DNA of 64,000 bases from Lutraria lutraria (taxonomy: Eukaryota > Mollusca > Bivalvia > Venerida > Mactridae), in NCBI GenBank assembly GCA_964023205.1, contig OZ026835.1, forward strand, positions 45,915,083-45,979,082, in the 5' to 3' direction. The translations under genes were made by a program, and so were the position numbers. The stretch's first letter is position 1. Each line of letters begins with the position of its first letter. Under the pieces are notes generated by a model. The model saw nothing but the letters and a program-made list of their open reading frames with translations. It was not told the DNA's origin and did not search any database. Below are positions 30,001-41,488 of this stretch, in pieces.

Positions 30001-33000
30001 ATTTCACAGTGGATGTAAGATACTTGTAAGTGACTTGTGTGAATGAAATAAATGTATAACTTGGTGACTTCATTGCCTACCTAGATTAGCTTGGTCATGA
30101 CTCCTCTCTGAAATAATGGTAAAATTTATTACATTTCCATTTAAAGCGCATAACACAATGAAATATAATGTAATATTTGATCTTATTCTTTCTTATTTCT
30201 ATGACATTTTAAGTCAACCTGAAAATGACGAAAATGGACCAAAATTCACTTCACAATGATATTTTGTATTTATTTAAATCATGTTACGAACATAATGATG
30301 ACAGTAGTGTCTCAAAGGTTCCTTACATGTATGCTTGAAAGTGAATCCGAATTATAACTTGGATTTGTAAGTAATGAATAATGGAAAGGTCAATTAATTC
30401 TACGCATGAAATTATTATCATTCAGTCCACCTGTTTTGTGTGAAAGAATGAATATCATTTTTTCGGATATAACCAAATAGGTTTGTAATCATTACATGTA
30501 CATGTACTAGTGAACAACCGTTTGCTCTACATAGTCCCAACAGACAATTTAATATCTCTATCCATCATAAAAGAACAAGCAATTTTACTCACTTCTCTTG
30601 TTCTCTGGGGTCATATGGCCAACGGCTGCAGAATCTGGTTGACCCTAGAATAGCAAATATATTGTACTAGATTCTGACAAACACTCATAAAGAACATTTA
30701 CCAAACTCAAATATTCGACCGTATAATTAATCAACTAATAAGAGATTAATGAAGGAAGGTTCAGGAATAATCTACAATCGTTTAATATCAATGTGCAAGT
30801 AATAAAAATATACACTGGGTCGAGTTTCTAAACCTTCATCTTATGTAACTCTATACATGGAATAACCCAAATAAGTAATTTAATTATTATGTTTTACCAT
30901 ACTTATCATCTATCTACACAAAGAAACCGTCTCAATCTTGGATTGAACAAAGCAAAATTCCACCTGCTAGTCATTTTGGCAACCAAGTGCATTCATGTTT
31001 ATCTCAGCGTTTTAAGATACAAGATGGGTATTTAGATATTTGACTACTGGTACAATTATACGTGCCATCCATGCTAAGAAAATCCTTTTATATTTATAAT
31101 TTCGTAAAAACAAGGATAAGATTACAATATTTTCATTTATTTTCGTTGGTCACAATGTTCGTAGTTTTTACTAAAATGGCTATTTCGTGGGGACATAAAT
31201 TCGTGAATTTTGATTTTTGAAAAAAAATGCCTTATATATGCATTTAAATTCGTGGGTATTTGATACCGTGGATGAGCTGACCCACTAAATTAAATCCCCA
31301 ACGAAAATGAATGAGTCAACAGTATTTTAACACAAGTGAACGTTCATGCGACTTAAATGTATCAAATAGATCACTTAAAAAAGGAGAAGAATACATATAA
31401 TTGATATATCAATATACAAGTGATTAGAAAGTAGCTTTACCATTAGAATAAAGTCATCTCCCCTCATAAGAATGTTGTGAAAACATTTCCAACTCGCTGA
31501 CAAATGTGCTCTCCATGGGTCCAAACTACGATTCAAAGCATGAAGATCTACATGCTTACCACAGTAATAGCAGATGAAAACAACCCCTATATTGCAAGAA
31601 TAGATTTAATTAAAAAGTAATCATGTAATCATGCATTTACATTAAACTCATGCCACGACACATTCGAGTTACAGTCAAAACAATGCTAACAGCCACTTCC
31701 GTATAAAGGGCGCCCTGTGAATAAAGGCCATTCTTTTAAATTTGTTATTGATTGTTTAAACCAAAATGACATCACAATAAAGGCGACCTTTCATTAAAGA
31801 CCACATTTTGTCTTTCCTAAGAATCGTCTTTATTCACATGTTTAACTGTATGCCATTTATTTTTCAGCCAGCCAGCTCGACTATGGTGACAATACGAAAT
31901 AAAACATACAGCCAGTGTTTATTTTAATATGAAATGAATGGAACAATACAAGACCGAAGTCAAAACAAATCGTGCAAAGCAAGCAGCATGTAAGCGTAAT
32001 ATAACACAGTCCATATTTACCATATGTGTCATAAAAAAAGCCTGCATCAGCTATGTCAGTTAAGCTATGACGAGTTTCAATGCTGTTCATGGTGTGTAGA
32101 CGCTTATCAAAATCAACCATTTCCTTATTTGTCGGCGATGAAAACTCCACGTTAGTACTAGCATGGAAGTTTAATTTGTGGAAGCTACTTTTCAGCATTG
32201 GTTGAATGTAATGTAAGTCAAGATCTAAAATACATAAGACGTAATTTCTGTACTTTTATAAAGGCAATCGGAACATTTTAGCGTATGTCCAAAGAAAACG
32301 CCTCGGACGTAATATAAAGGCCGTCGTATTGTTCTTGTTGTTGTTAACAGGCAAATTACGCGTGGAAATTATTAGGGATAGCATAAACTTTTAGAACGGT
32401 GTCACTCAATATTAAACAAGTAGTGTTTGTGAAACGTGAATACGCCCTAAACTTGATAGTAACACATTGACCTTTAAATTAATCAATAAGGGTCATCTGC
32501 ATGTAATTACCAACCTCCCAACCAAATCTGAGGAGATTAGGCAAAATAGTTCTCCACTCATTGCCCGGATAAGTTTTGGTCATGGAGGATCGACCGACGT
32601 GTTCCCTTTTTTTCAAAAGGAGGTGTAATGAGTCAGTATACTTACTACGTCGCAATTCATCATATCGCCAGACTGGAACATTCTGAAAAACAAATTAAAT
32701 GAGTTAACCTCTTCCTAATTTGTCTTCAGTAGTTGTTGATGATAGTTGATTAGAGATCGTCTCTTGTCAACCTTGGATGTAGTACTTAATGATGATATGG
32801 ATATTATATTATGCGTCTCTTACATTTTATGCTTTAAATAACAACTAAGGTTTTGAAATAATTATGTATACACAACACAGTACAAGATGGCCAGATAATA
32901 CTCTCCACTCGCCATACCCCAATACAAGTTCTTTAAAACTGACTATATACTGACTATAGATAAGCTCACATATTTAATTTATTACTTGGTTCATTATATT

Positions 33001-33823
33001 CTGTATCGTTCTCTAAATATGATTCAGTAGCAAAGAGAATGATGTAAGAATGTCCAGTGCCCAGTGAAGCAGTAATGGATCACTAGTTTGTCATGTATTT
33101 TCTTCATACAAATCAAGATCTTAAAAAGTATTATTTAAAACATGTATACTTACAGCGTTCATCAGCACCTGACACATCTTCTGTAAACCATGGGTTGTAC
33201 AAAGATGAAAGCAATATGGATTTCTTCTCATGTGATCGAATCTACAGTTCTCAACGCTGTCCCCACTGTCACATTGAAATGAACAAAAGGCACATCTTAA
33301 AGTTGTCCTCTCCCCCTCTGTGAAGAAATTGGAAATAGGAACTGAATGGAGTAAAATGCAAGTACTTTTTCGTCAGAATATTCATCAAAATTAGTAATAA
33401 TATTCAATATAATATCGTATATATCTACATTAAACATTAACATGTTTACTGATCTGAAGAAATAATATATAATATGAATACTGGTATATTACAAGCAACA
33501 AATAGAGATCTGTATTCAGTAAACGCATATATCCCCTTAGGTAGCCCGACTTCATCTCGTACTGACGGACGGACAAAAGAACAGATGGAAGCCCCGCATT
33601 ATTCGACAAAACATCATATGATCAGATTCAATAAGAATAGAATACTGTTTGATTAGAATTATCTGGAATGAATGTTTTGATGTTACTTAGACTCCAATTG
33701 AACATACTTACTGTGGTCTCGGTACAGTCCATCTGAAGCTATACCCCAACAGTCTATAGAATCATTAACCCCACTAAATGTGGCATATCTGTTTCCAAAG
33801 ATGGTAAACTTGCTCAAAGCCAT
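26870..33823 (-). CDS. Divergent IAP-family gene: two BIR domains and C-terminal RING, 415 aa, ten coding exons
   Basis: Exons in order: 33823-33712, 33317-33154, 32682-32511, 32224-32021, 31586-31441, 30644-30593, 29081-28995, 28342-28287, 27353-27290 and 27060-26870. They total 1248 nt, all GT-AG with consistent phases. BIR 1 (residues ~9-77) has ligands Cys46, Cys49, His66, Cys73, the standard spacing. It lacks the usual WP and reads ASDGLY where AGF(F)Y is typical. BIR 2 (~185-256) has IADAGFFYDTYG and ligands Cys223, Cys226, His245, Cys252, with two extra residues before His. The 257-352 linker is Ser/Pro/Arg-rich with RCPC. The RING is Cys361/364, PCCH 379-382, Cys386/389, CPKC 395-398. 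No UBA was found. It is a probable ubiquitin ligase of apoptosis or immune signalling by family; partners are unknown. It lies in the same orientation as IAP gene 1, about 9 kb upstream of that gene's promoter. Confidence 0.85.
27290..27353 (-). CDS. IAP gene 2, exon 9: linker
   Basis: The acceptor CTTTTATAG and donor GTGAGT bound 64 nt encoding KHQPHETLYSRTQNQSPHRP. Confidence 0.65.
27455..27635. repeat. ~95-bp direct duplication in IAP gene 2 intron
   Basis: ACCACCAATTAATTCCAT and GAGAATTATGACAAAATCG plus AAAAAATATGTCATTTACTA occur twice, with a short insertion in the second copy. Confidence 0.7.
28287..28342 (-). CDS. IAP gene 2, exon 8: basic Cys-containing linker
   Basis: The acceptor CCGCTTCAG and donor GTAAGT bound 56 nt encoding RDKPRQRCPCSQMKRNER. 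Confidence 0.65.
28995..29081 (-). CDS. IAP gene 2, exon 7: linker
   Basis: The acceptor TTATTTCAG and donor GTAAAC bound 87 nt encoding ASCQTNAPKSMRTITAEVPD and on to SVPR; supported by phase continuity. Confidence 0.65.
29186..29740. repeat. 17-bp minisatellite in IAP gene 2 intron, ~32 copies
   Basis: The unit is AGGTAGTATTTTGGTGM, where the last base alternates A or C so that GTGAAGG and GTGCAGG versions mix. It lies between coding exons 6 and 7. Three units make 51 bp (17 codons), so a repetitive minus-strand frame stays open by arithmetic and is not a gene. Confidence 0.95.
30593..30644 (-). CDS. IAP gene 2, exon 6: linker
   Basis: The acceptor GCTATTCTAG and donor GTGAGT bound 52 nt encoding GQPDSAAVGHMTPENKR; supported by phase continuity only. 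Confidence 0.65.
31133..31314. mobile_element. 182-bp MITE in IAP gene 2 intron
   Basis: The ends TCATTTATTTTCGTTGG and (complement) TCATTCATTTTCGTTGG are 17-bp inverted repeats with one mismatch. The interior has AAATTCGTG and CCGTGGATGAGCTGACCCAC. No target duplication was defined. Confidence 0.75.
31441..31586 (-). CDS. IAP gene 2, exon 5: zinc half of BIR 2
   Basis: The acceptor GCAATATAG and donor GTAAAG bound 146 nt with ICYYCGKH, DPWRAHLSASWKC and FHNIL. Confidence 0.82.
31672..31848. mobile_element. pogo/Tigger-like MITE, second subtype
   Basis: It begins CAGTCAAAAC and ends GTTTAACTG, flanked by TA on both sides. The interior has AATAAAGGC repeats (TATAAAGGGC, AATAAAGGCC, AATAAAGGCG). 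It lies between exons 4 and 5 of IAP gene 2. Confidence 0.65.
32021..32224 (-). CDS. IAP gene 2, exon 4: N-terminal half of BIR 2
   Basis: The acceptor ATGTATTTTAG and donor GTAAAT bound 204 nt encoding FDKRLHTMNSIETR and ADAGFFYDTY. Confidence 0.8.
32511..32682 (-). CDS. IAP gene 2, exon 3: inter-BIR linker
   Basis: The acceptor GTTTTTCAG and donor GTAATT bound 172 nt encoding NVPVWRYDELRRS through LRFGWEV. No domain is recognised, and the phases fit both neighbours. Confidence 0.75.
33154..33317 (-). CDS. IAP gene 2, exon 2: zinc half of BIR 1
   Basis: The acceptor TTCTTCACAG and donor GTAAGT bound 164 nt with LRCAFC, FDHMRRNPYC and a Cys-containing helix. Confidence 0.8.
33712..33823 (-). 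CDS. IAP gene 2, coding exon 1: N-terminal half of BIR 1
   Basis: The ATG is at 33823-33821 and the donor GTAAGT starts at 33711. It encodes MALSKFTIFGNRYATFSGVN and on to GLYRDH. The exon continues upstream as 5' UTR to an acceptor TTTACAG at 33934. Confidence 0.75.
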
Positions 33824-34510
33824 GTTATGCTACCTAACCCAATGGTAAGACTTCTTCAAAAATGTAAGATGAAAACTGCGGGTAGCCGTTGGGTCGACCA
33901 TATTTAGTCAATGATACATGATCAGTGCTGGACCTGTAAATACATATTATATTAACTTTAAGTAAGCCAATAAAGATCCAAATTAAAACAAGATCAGATT
34001 CGGATTCAATCTTATGATAATGAAATATCGAAATGCTACATTGTTTAATTTGTCCATTAAAAAATCAAATTAAATGCATGTAGTATTCGAAAATTTGCTA
34101 GTCCAGAATTTCGAAAATTTGCCGAATTTCGTATTGAACAAAACAAGTATTGAGGATAAAATCTATTAAAGACTAGATGACAATATATTTATTGAAGTCT
34201 GTTTGTGATCAGTTGAGCTAAGTGTCTATTTGATTGTATTTTAGAAGTAAATAATAAGTCAAGTACTAGTATTTAATTGAAATGAGCCGTAGCCATGCAT
34301 GTTGCTTTATCCATTTTTAAAAAATGATAGAAGTTTGACAAAAAAACATCATTATCAGTTAACTCTTCTGAAATGCTAGTTTTATACATAATATCTACAT
34401 ACTCGCACATAAACGTAAGCAGATAAACAGTTATATTATACATACAATGTTAGGGACTTTTTGCATGAAGTATTGTGGTAGATTTCTATAAACAAGTAAC
34501 AGGTGCTTAC

Positions 34511-34713
34511 TGATTTAAACCTTAATTAAATTTTGTCCTTCGAAGATAAAGCGGTGGAAAACCAAATATTTTCTGCACTCCAGGGTTCCCTTTGATGATT
34601 TCCAAATTCTATCCTAACTATACACAGATGTGGTAAACCAAGAGTTAACTTGACGCATGTACTTCACATATGATTCAATCTTATTATCCTTCGACACTCT
34701 GACAATGCGCGAC
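34511..34713 (-). promoter_or_regulatory. Possible 5' UTR exon of IAP gene 2
   Basis: An acceptor (ATTTTACAG|GTCGCG) at 34714 and donor (GTAAGCACC) at 34510 bound about 203 bases. The acceptor region resembles that at 33934 (both read ATATGTATTT(T)ACAGGTC). No coding is proposed. The true transcription start was not found. Confidence 0.3.
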
Positions 34714-36240
34714 CTGTAAAATACATATTAATGAAATAAAAGAACATGTATAATTTGTTTGTCTTTATTTGTTCATGCATTGTCCGATTCAGTTACAAAT
34801 AAATGTACAAACAAATGTAGAATTCCAGTTTTCTAACAAGGTTTGTGTAATATCATTGAAAAATACTGTGCTACATTTCTATACATGTATATATGTACTT
34901 CGTGACTAAAAAAGAAATTTTCGGAATGTTTTCATTCCAAGTAAAATCAGTTTCACTAATTAGACATCTTTCTAGGTAAAACCAGATCTATAAAAAGCTA
35001 ATAGGGCTTAAAATGAATAAAACTCCTTATATAGGCTTATATAGCTGGATGATAAATAAGTACACAAGGAAACAGTGTCTGCATTATTGTGATGGTATGT
35101 TCTAAGAAACTAATAAAGACTGATTATCAAAGATAATGACATAAGTACGTGATTAAAAGTTATCATATGATTCATCTAAATACCGTTTTACCACACATGT
35201 CATCATTTTGATAATTTTGAAATTCGCAAGATCGGTAGTTATATTACCGCTCGGTTTGTGCGCGCAGTAGAAAAATCAAAATGGCATGTTCGACCTCGGA
35301 TTAAGAGTTCAAATATATCATAATCAAAATACGAATGCTTTAAAGTAAACTTATTATCAAAATAAAGCCAAGACGCTGTAGAATACGATGAGGAAACATA
35401 ATAAACAATAGTACGGACAAAAATTGTTTTAAATGCGTTTGATTTTGGGGATTGTTTTCTTATTTCGAAAGCTCATATTTAATCCATGTTCAATGATTCT
35501 AAACTTATTAATAACCATACACGCTGCAGTGGTCGCATTCAACGACAAACACAATAGGTGTCATGCAGAGGTTGCAAACGAGCAGAGCCAGATTTGACTT
35601 GTTATAGATACATATACTTAATTTATCAGTGAATAATCTCTTTTTTCTACCTCGCTGATAGTTGTATCAGATTGAAGAGAAGTTTATTAACTTTAACATG
35701 TTTTTTACAGATGACTCTTGAGTTTACAACTATATGTTGCACCACTGCTAAATAGCATTCATTTTGATCGTCTACTGATAAGTCACTTAGGGGTTTCTAA
35801 TAGGAAATTGATATTTGAATCAAAATAATGCGGTGGACAATAAAAACATATGATAGGCCGTACTTCCAAATATTCGAGGTCGTTAATTTAAAGAATGAAT
35901 GGTAATTTAAAGAAAAATATGATTCTTATGAGTAGCAGAAACTTATCAAGAGTTTTAGAGAGATTGTTCAGCCGGACAGAACTCGGCTTAGCTGATCAGA
36001 AACATGTAAAGCTGGCGAAAGTATCCTAACCAATGATATCGCATTTTGAATGACACACTTACCGATTTCTCATAAGTAATATTAACATTCCATTAGTAAT
36101 GTCCGTGTCCAACAGCTTTAAATATTGGTATTCCAGTTACATTGGGAAACCACAAATTAGACAAATTGGTAACCTGTGAAATTCTAGGTATCAATATACC
36201 TAGCTTAAAGTTGAAACCTTTATAAAGGTCTTATGTTTCG
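34714..36240. other. No gene recognised
   Basis: AT-rich sequence upstream of IAP gene 2; further 5' UTR exons are possible, but none is supported. Confidence 0.4.
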
Positions 36241-36247
36241 TGTGGGC

Positions 36248-36555
36248 GTTTAACACTCTAATCAACGTACAGTGACATAATAATAACACTCTAATCAACG
36301 TACAGTGACATAATAATAACACTCTAATCAACGTACAGTGACATAATAATAACACTCTAATCAACGTACAGTGACATAATAATGACACTCTAATCAACGT
36401 ACAGTGACATAATAATGACACTCTAATCAACGTACAGTAACATAATAATGACACTCTAATCAACGTACAGTAACATAATAATAACACTCTAATCAACGTA
36501 CAGTGACATAATAATGACACTCTAATCAACGTACAGTAACATAATAATAACACTA
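36248..36555. repeat. 33-bp minisatellite, nine copies
   Basis: The unit is ACTCTAATCAACGTACAGTG followed by ACATAATAATAAC, with G/A alternation at two sites. Because 33 is divisible by three, minus-strand frames stay open (LLLCYCTLIRV repeats) without being a gene. Confidence 0.95.
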
Positions 36556-37429
36556 TAATGAGAATGGGGTACAACCACTGGCTCATGCTACAGGCAAGAA
36601 TGATTGGACACCGATGAGTGCAAGTGTGTGTCAAAATGACAAGTCAGAAAATTCGACTCTACTATCTCTTATTGGGTACGGTACAAAGAAAGGCCGCAGT
36701 GCATTAATACAGGTTTTACGGGCCAAACCTCACAAACGGTGGGGGCAAACGAAATAAAATTAGTCACATAATAAAGAGAAAATTTTATTACGAACGTCAG
36801 ATCAAAATGATGAGTTTTAGTTGTACAGCTACTTGCAGTCAAATTGAACAGAACGGAACATAATTTATTTGGCATTAAATACATACATATTCATAGCCAC
36901 ACTTATAAATTATAGACTATAAAGTAAAATCAGATAAGCAAACAAACAATAAAAGTCACGTGTTAATGCCTTTCTCTGAAGGTCAAATATAGGTACCGAG
37001 TTATCAGTTTTGTCGATTTTGCAGACATTAAGATGGTAGACTTTTTTATAGAGGGCCAAAATTATTGTCTGTTAAAATATTTTAAGCGAATCTGTCTATA
37101 CTTGGGGCAAACATGTATTAATGATAAGGGACTTGTCTTCGAACATATTCATACCGCCGTCGCTGTCGGTCAGTGTCGTTATATCGTCCCGTTTCGATAG
37201 CTAAATTATTGGCGTATAAACTAAATCTAAACTTTGTAATAGTAACTTTATATTTACGGTCCACATTGCACATGCAGGTATTTCTGAGTTTAAATTCATG
37301 TTTAGATAACAGTAATGAGATAACTAACTAGAAATATTCAATAAATCGAATTACACCACTATAACTAGTATTCTTTGTTAAATAACAAGCTAGGTAGAAC
37401 TCTAGGTAATATCTTGGAGATACGGACGG
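36556..37429. other. No gene recognised
   Basis: No supported feature between the 33-bp minisatellite and the LINE. Confidence 0.4.
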
Positions 37430-37439
37430 AACCATAAAT

Positions 37440-38770
37440 GTCCTAAACCTGTAACTTCCAGTATAGTTTTAATGTGATGTGCCAATTTAAATCACGGTAG
37501 GTTTTCCCATTGTTAGCATCTTCTCGCAAGGTTTTATATACATTAATAATTATGGGATTTTTAAAATTTAAAACTTTCATCCAGTATTTGATAAGTATTA
37601 CTGTATACGTCTTTATTTCTGCGGGTACAAAATTTGGCGTTTTTAAGATGTTCATGAATTGGCGGTTCTATATTTGGCGGTTTCATAGCCAAAATAAAAC
37701 GGGCGCCAACATTAAGACGTATTAAATAGTTGTCAGGCTGTTTTCATGAGATACCGCCCAAGTTCGCCATATAAACCATACCACTTTGTTGACTGTTTTC
37801 GTAAGAATTTACAATGAACTTGTCCAATACGGTTAGCATCGTGAAAACCTCATTGTAGTTTAATGTCGAGCCAACTTGAGCACCAAAAAGACGATGTTTT
37901 GTGATACTGGAAGTTCAATCTGATTAAAAAGCTATGAAGCGCAAAAGATGAATGTTTTGAAATTCTAATTTGCGACCTGTACCAAGAACAATTTTTGAAA
38001 AGTGTCCCTAAGTATTTAAATACTGATACAACTCTTCTAATTGTTTATGACGACCGCGTTCAAAAACCATCTCTTTAGTTTTTTTCGTATTGATTTTGTT
38101 TAGCAACGTTTCTGGTGAGTGCGCAAATAACACTGCATCATCAGCGAACATGTGAGAAAAAAGCTGAGTTTATTTATTGTATATAAACTCTCTAAAGTAT
38201 CAAAATTTGTTTTGACGTCATTAACAACAATTAAGCTCGAACTCGGATTTCCTTGTTTCAATCCTATGAACGATCTAGAGAATTACGACATCTTACCATT
38301 TTAATTATATCGTACACACTGTCTAACATTTTTTTACAATGATGATAAAGTTGTAACATATGTTGCACTAATTTTGAGACTCGCTAACTTTTGCCACAAG
38401 AAATGTTTTTCTATATATACGGTCAAAACATTTTTCAAAGTCTATGAAAACACTGTAGAGATTTTTTTTTAATTTAAAGTTTTTGCAATTATTGAGTGAA
38501 ATACGAAGATACAATCCGTGGTGGAACTTTTTGAAATCCGAACTGATTAAAAGCTTATTTTTTCATTTGTCCAATTTGTAAGTCTAATCATTAAAACCAG
38601 ACGGTAGATTTTCGCTAATATATTTATAATTATAAAAGTTATTCCCCTGTAGTTTTTAGGTTCTTCGATATTACCTTCCTTAATTATGGGTGAAATTACA
38701 CCCTCCCCCCATGCAACTGGATATTCTCCAGTTGAAAATAAAACAAAATTTTGAAGTAAAATAATCTTTT
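37440..38770 (-). pseudogene. Decayed LINE, reverse transcriptase and downstream region
   Basis: The minus-strand translation, across a few stops, shows an FEKCF(D)-like motif A region (~38430), IGLKQGNPSSS (~38250), then HMFADDAVLFAHSPETLLNK (~38090-38150, the FADD catalytic box), KTKEMVFERG (~38065), and a C-terminal region with YWMKVLNF and NLARRCQQWEN (~37480-37590). It is of the same broad type as the 6.4-8.6 kb LINE but keeps the segment that copy lost. Stops and shifts make it inactive. Confidence 0.8.
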
Positions 38771-38865
38771 TTCAAATGAGTGTTAGTATATCGCTTTGTT
38801 ATTATCACGGAATTAGTCTTTTGTTAATTCCGTGTTATTATTTTGCGATAACATTTGTTTATTAA

Positions 38866-39104
38866 TGTTTATTTGAGTTTTACGCTCCTTTTCAACAGTC
38901 AGAGTCATATAAGGCTATCCGGACAGTTCACCTAAGCAACGTTATCATGGGAAGAACCAGAACTAGACTCCCATCTTCTTTAAGCAACTGTCTACTTTCT
39001 CAAATAAAGAGAAATGGTCGGTAGCGGGGATCGAACCCGCGGTCCTCTATCAGTCAGAGGTTAAAGTGATTTAAGGTCAGCTACCTTAACCACTCGACCA
39101 TAAC
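38866..39104 (-). mobile_element. tRNA-derived SINE, copy 2 (best preserved)
   Basis: The minus-strand head reads GTTATGGTCGAGTGGTTAAG (box A TGGTCGAGTGGTTAAGG), then GGGTTCGATCCCCGCTACCG (box B), giving a tRNA-Leu/Ser-like head. It is followed by the shared core with GACTCTGACTGTTG and AAACTCAAATAAAC at the tail. Confidence 0.85.
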
Positions 39105-39839
39105 TTAAATGATGCAGCAAATAACTGATGCCACATTGTGCTTACACATATTCCATGACACAAATATTCGAAGAATTGACGCAGTTGAAAGAATTCTGAC
39201 TGTCAGCGTGTTAGCAACTTACAGAACATTTTTGCTCGCGAATTTTCTACGGCTTAGATCTCGGTACACGCAACCAGATACCATGTACATATGAAGTAGG
39301 CGGTTGTAGCTTAACAAATAATAGAGCGCCGTCAATAATGTTATTAAAGAGCTCACTCACCGATTTTTGTGATAAAATTTCCACACCACACAATGTCATA
39401 ATGAATAACGATTATTGTGGAGGGATACCTGTGTTATTGGTGGAAACACAGAAATGAAATCAGCTTCAATTTTGACTGCCGTCCTATATTCACATTTATA
39501 TAGTTAATTTTGTGTACATGTATGTCCTGTGCACAGGAATATTTGTGCATGCTAGCTCAAACAAAATATTTCCATTTCATCAGATTTATTTTCTTGCATA
39601 CTCCATTCGCTTTTAGATAACAATACTTAAATGTTTACCCATTTGTGAACTGATTAGAAATACTAGATAGAAATCATCTGTTGGCAAACAGGGGAGAGAA
39701 AATAATTATTCATGATGGTATGGTTACTGAAAACAAACATAGGCCTACACATCTGTTGTAATTTATTACGACAGAACATGCTAGTGATCAGAGTACGATA
39801 ATATCTTGACAGCAATAACACACTTTAAATATACATTAA
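39105..39839. other. No gene recognised
   Basis: No supported feature between the SINE and the TTAA-flanked MITE. Confidence 0.4.
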
Positions 39840-40408
39840 AGGGGCATGCCCAGGAACTGCTGTGTCTTTTTTTTCGTACACCAAAAATGCGTTTATCACT
39901 TGTAAAAACAATTTTTACCGAAAAGTCAAAGAAGAATGTGCCTTCAAAAATGGCCCTATAACGCACGCGTGGGTATTTGTATGTCGGTTTAAATAAAAGG
40001 CTTACAAGCCTTTTATTGACGACAACGATATTTCCGATTCGTCTGAGAATTTAACTTAACGTGCGCGCTGCCTTTCAAGCAGCAAAACAATGATATTTAC
40101 CTATAATTGATCGATAGATAAGCTTTATGTCGCAAACGATGAACATGACATGAGCAATACTTACCATTTCACAGTTTGTTGACATTTTTTTCCGCTTTTG
40201 ACAGATCCCGAAAGGGTCGAGTTATGAAAATGACGAATATTTTCTAAGGCGTAATCGGCAGGTTTGGTAAATCTTGAAATGTGTATTTTGAGTCAAATAG
40301 CGGAACATTTCGTAAATATTTTACAGGACTTTCATTAATTGATTTAGACATTCAAATGATACCAATTTGATTTATATTCGAGACGCTTCAGTTCCAGGAC
40401 ATGCCCCT
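39840..40408. mobile_element. 569-bp MITE flanked by TTAA
   Basis: The left end AGGGGCATGCCCAGGAACTG and right end (complement) AGGGGCATGTCCTGGAACTG are inverted repeats with 2 mismatches in 20. They are flanked by TTAA at 39836-39839 and 40409-40412, the target duplication of piggyBac-type transposases. No transposase is visible. Confidence 0.8.
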
Positions 40409-40993
40409 TTAACTTCAAGATAGACACTTAAAAAAAATCATCAGTTAATACTGTTCCATCTAAAATGTTTTATAAGTTTCCGTATTTCCCTGTTGATGCA
40501 CGTTAGATTTTCGGTCTATATTTGAACAGGTTTTTCCACCAAAAGTGTTATAATTATTTAACTCGGGATTTCCTACAAACAATTTACTATATATTGAATG
40601 GGTTTCTCCAATGCTGATGTCAAAAATAGATACGGGAAACCAAATTTATCGGGAAAGTCCTTTCCATGATTAGAAATACACATATCTATAAATAAAGAAT
40701 CCTTTAAATATCCATTTGTGTATATTCATAGCATACAAGTTTCCAAAAGTATTCTATAAATAAGGTAATTATTTTGGGAGAATTGTAATAGTAATCCTTT
40801 GTTACGTAAACAACAAACTTGGTCTAAGTAAATTAATATGTTCTAAAATTGTATGAAGACCGAGAGAATATCATGCAAGGTACAGAAATAATATAATCAG
40901 TCGTTAACAGCATATTTTAGCCTAAGCAAACATCGTGTGCAGATTTGTCTTCCACAGGGAAACAAGGGAGACGACTCCAAATAGTGATTAGAG

Positions 40994-41488
40994 CATATCG
41001 ATTGCCTCGCTTGAAAATGCCGAGCGTGCAAAATATGAATTTTCAGGACTGAACAAAAATGTCTTTCGTCACAGATCTAGTATCAAAATAAATACAATTT
41101 GTACTGAAACTTGGTCCAAATTTGACTGTCGTAATATATTAAGTAACGAAAATCCTACATGGTCTGGGTTTTTTCTCACACGTATATGCATGTTCGGAAT
41201 TTTTATGTAAAACTCCCGAACATACAGAACCTTCCGAACAGGATTGAAAAACAAACAGTACCCGTTCTAATAACACTAATGTTCCAAATAGCCTACGAAT
41301 AAATATTAAACTTAAAATATGTAACCTCTTTATTCAGGTAATACGGCATTTTGTCATGTGGCATATAATACTTTCACATTGGCTATTTCGACTGAACTGC
41401 GCGGGATACTGAACTAAATCAGGTTTGGCAAACCATCAAAATTGTTAAACGTACTCAATGTTCGGCATTTTCAAGCGAGATCGATATG
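40994..41488. mobile_element. Inverted-repeat element, ~495 bp
   Basis: The left end has CATATCGATTGCC followed by TCGCTTGAAAATGCCGAGC, and the complement of the right end has CATATCGATC followed by TCGCTTGAAAATGCCGAAC. The arms are about 28 bp with small differences. Non-coding; class unknown. Confidence 0.6.

Noticed and set aside
38990..39104. A functional tRNA gene on the minus strand
   Set aside because: Box A and box B are present, but the sequence continues into a SINE core shared with three other copies, and the acceptor stem does not pair properly.
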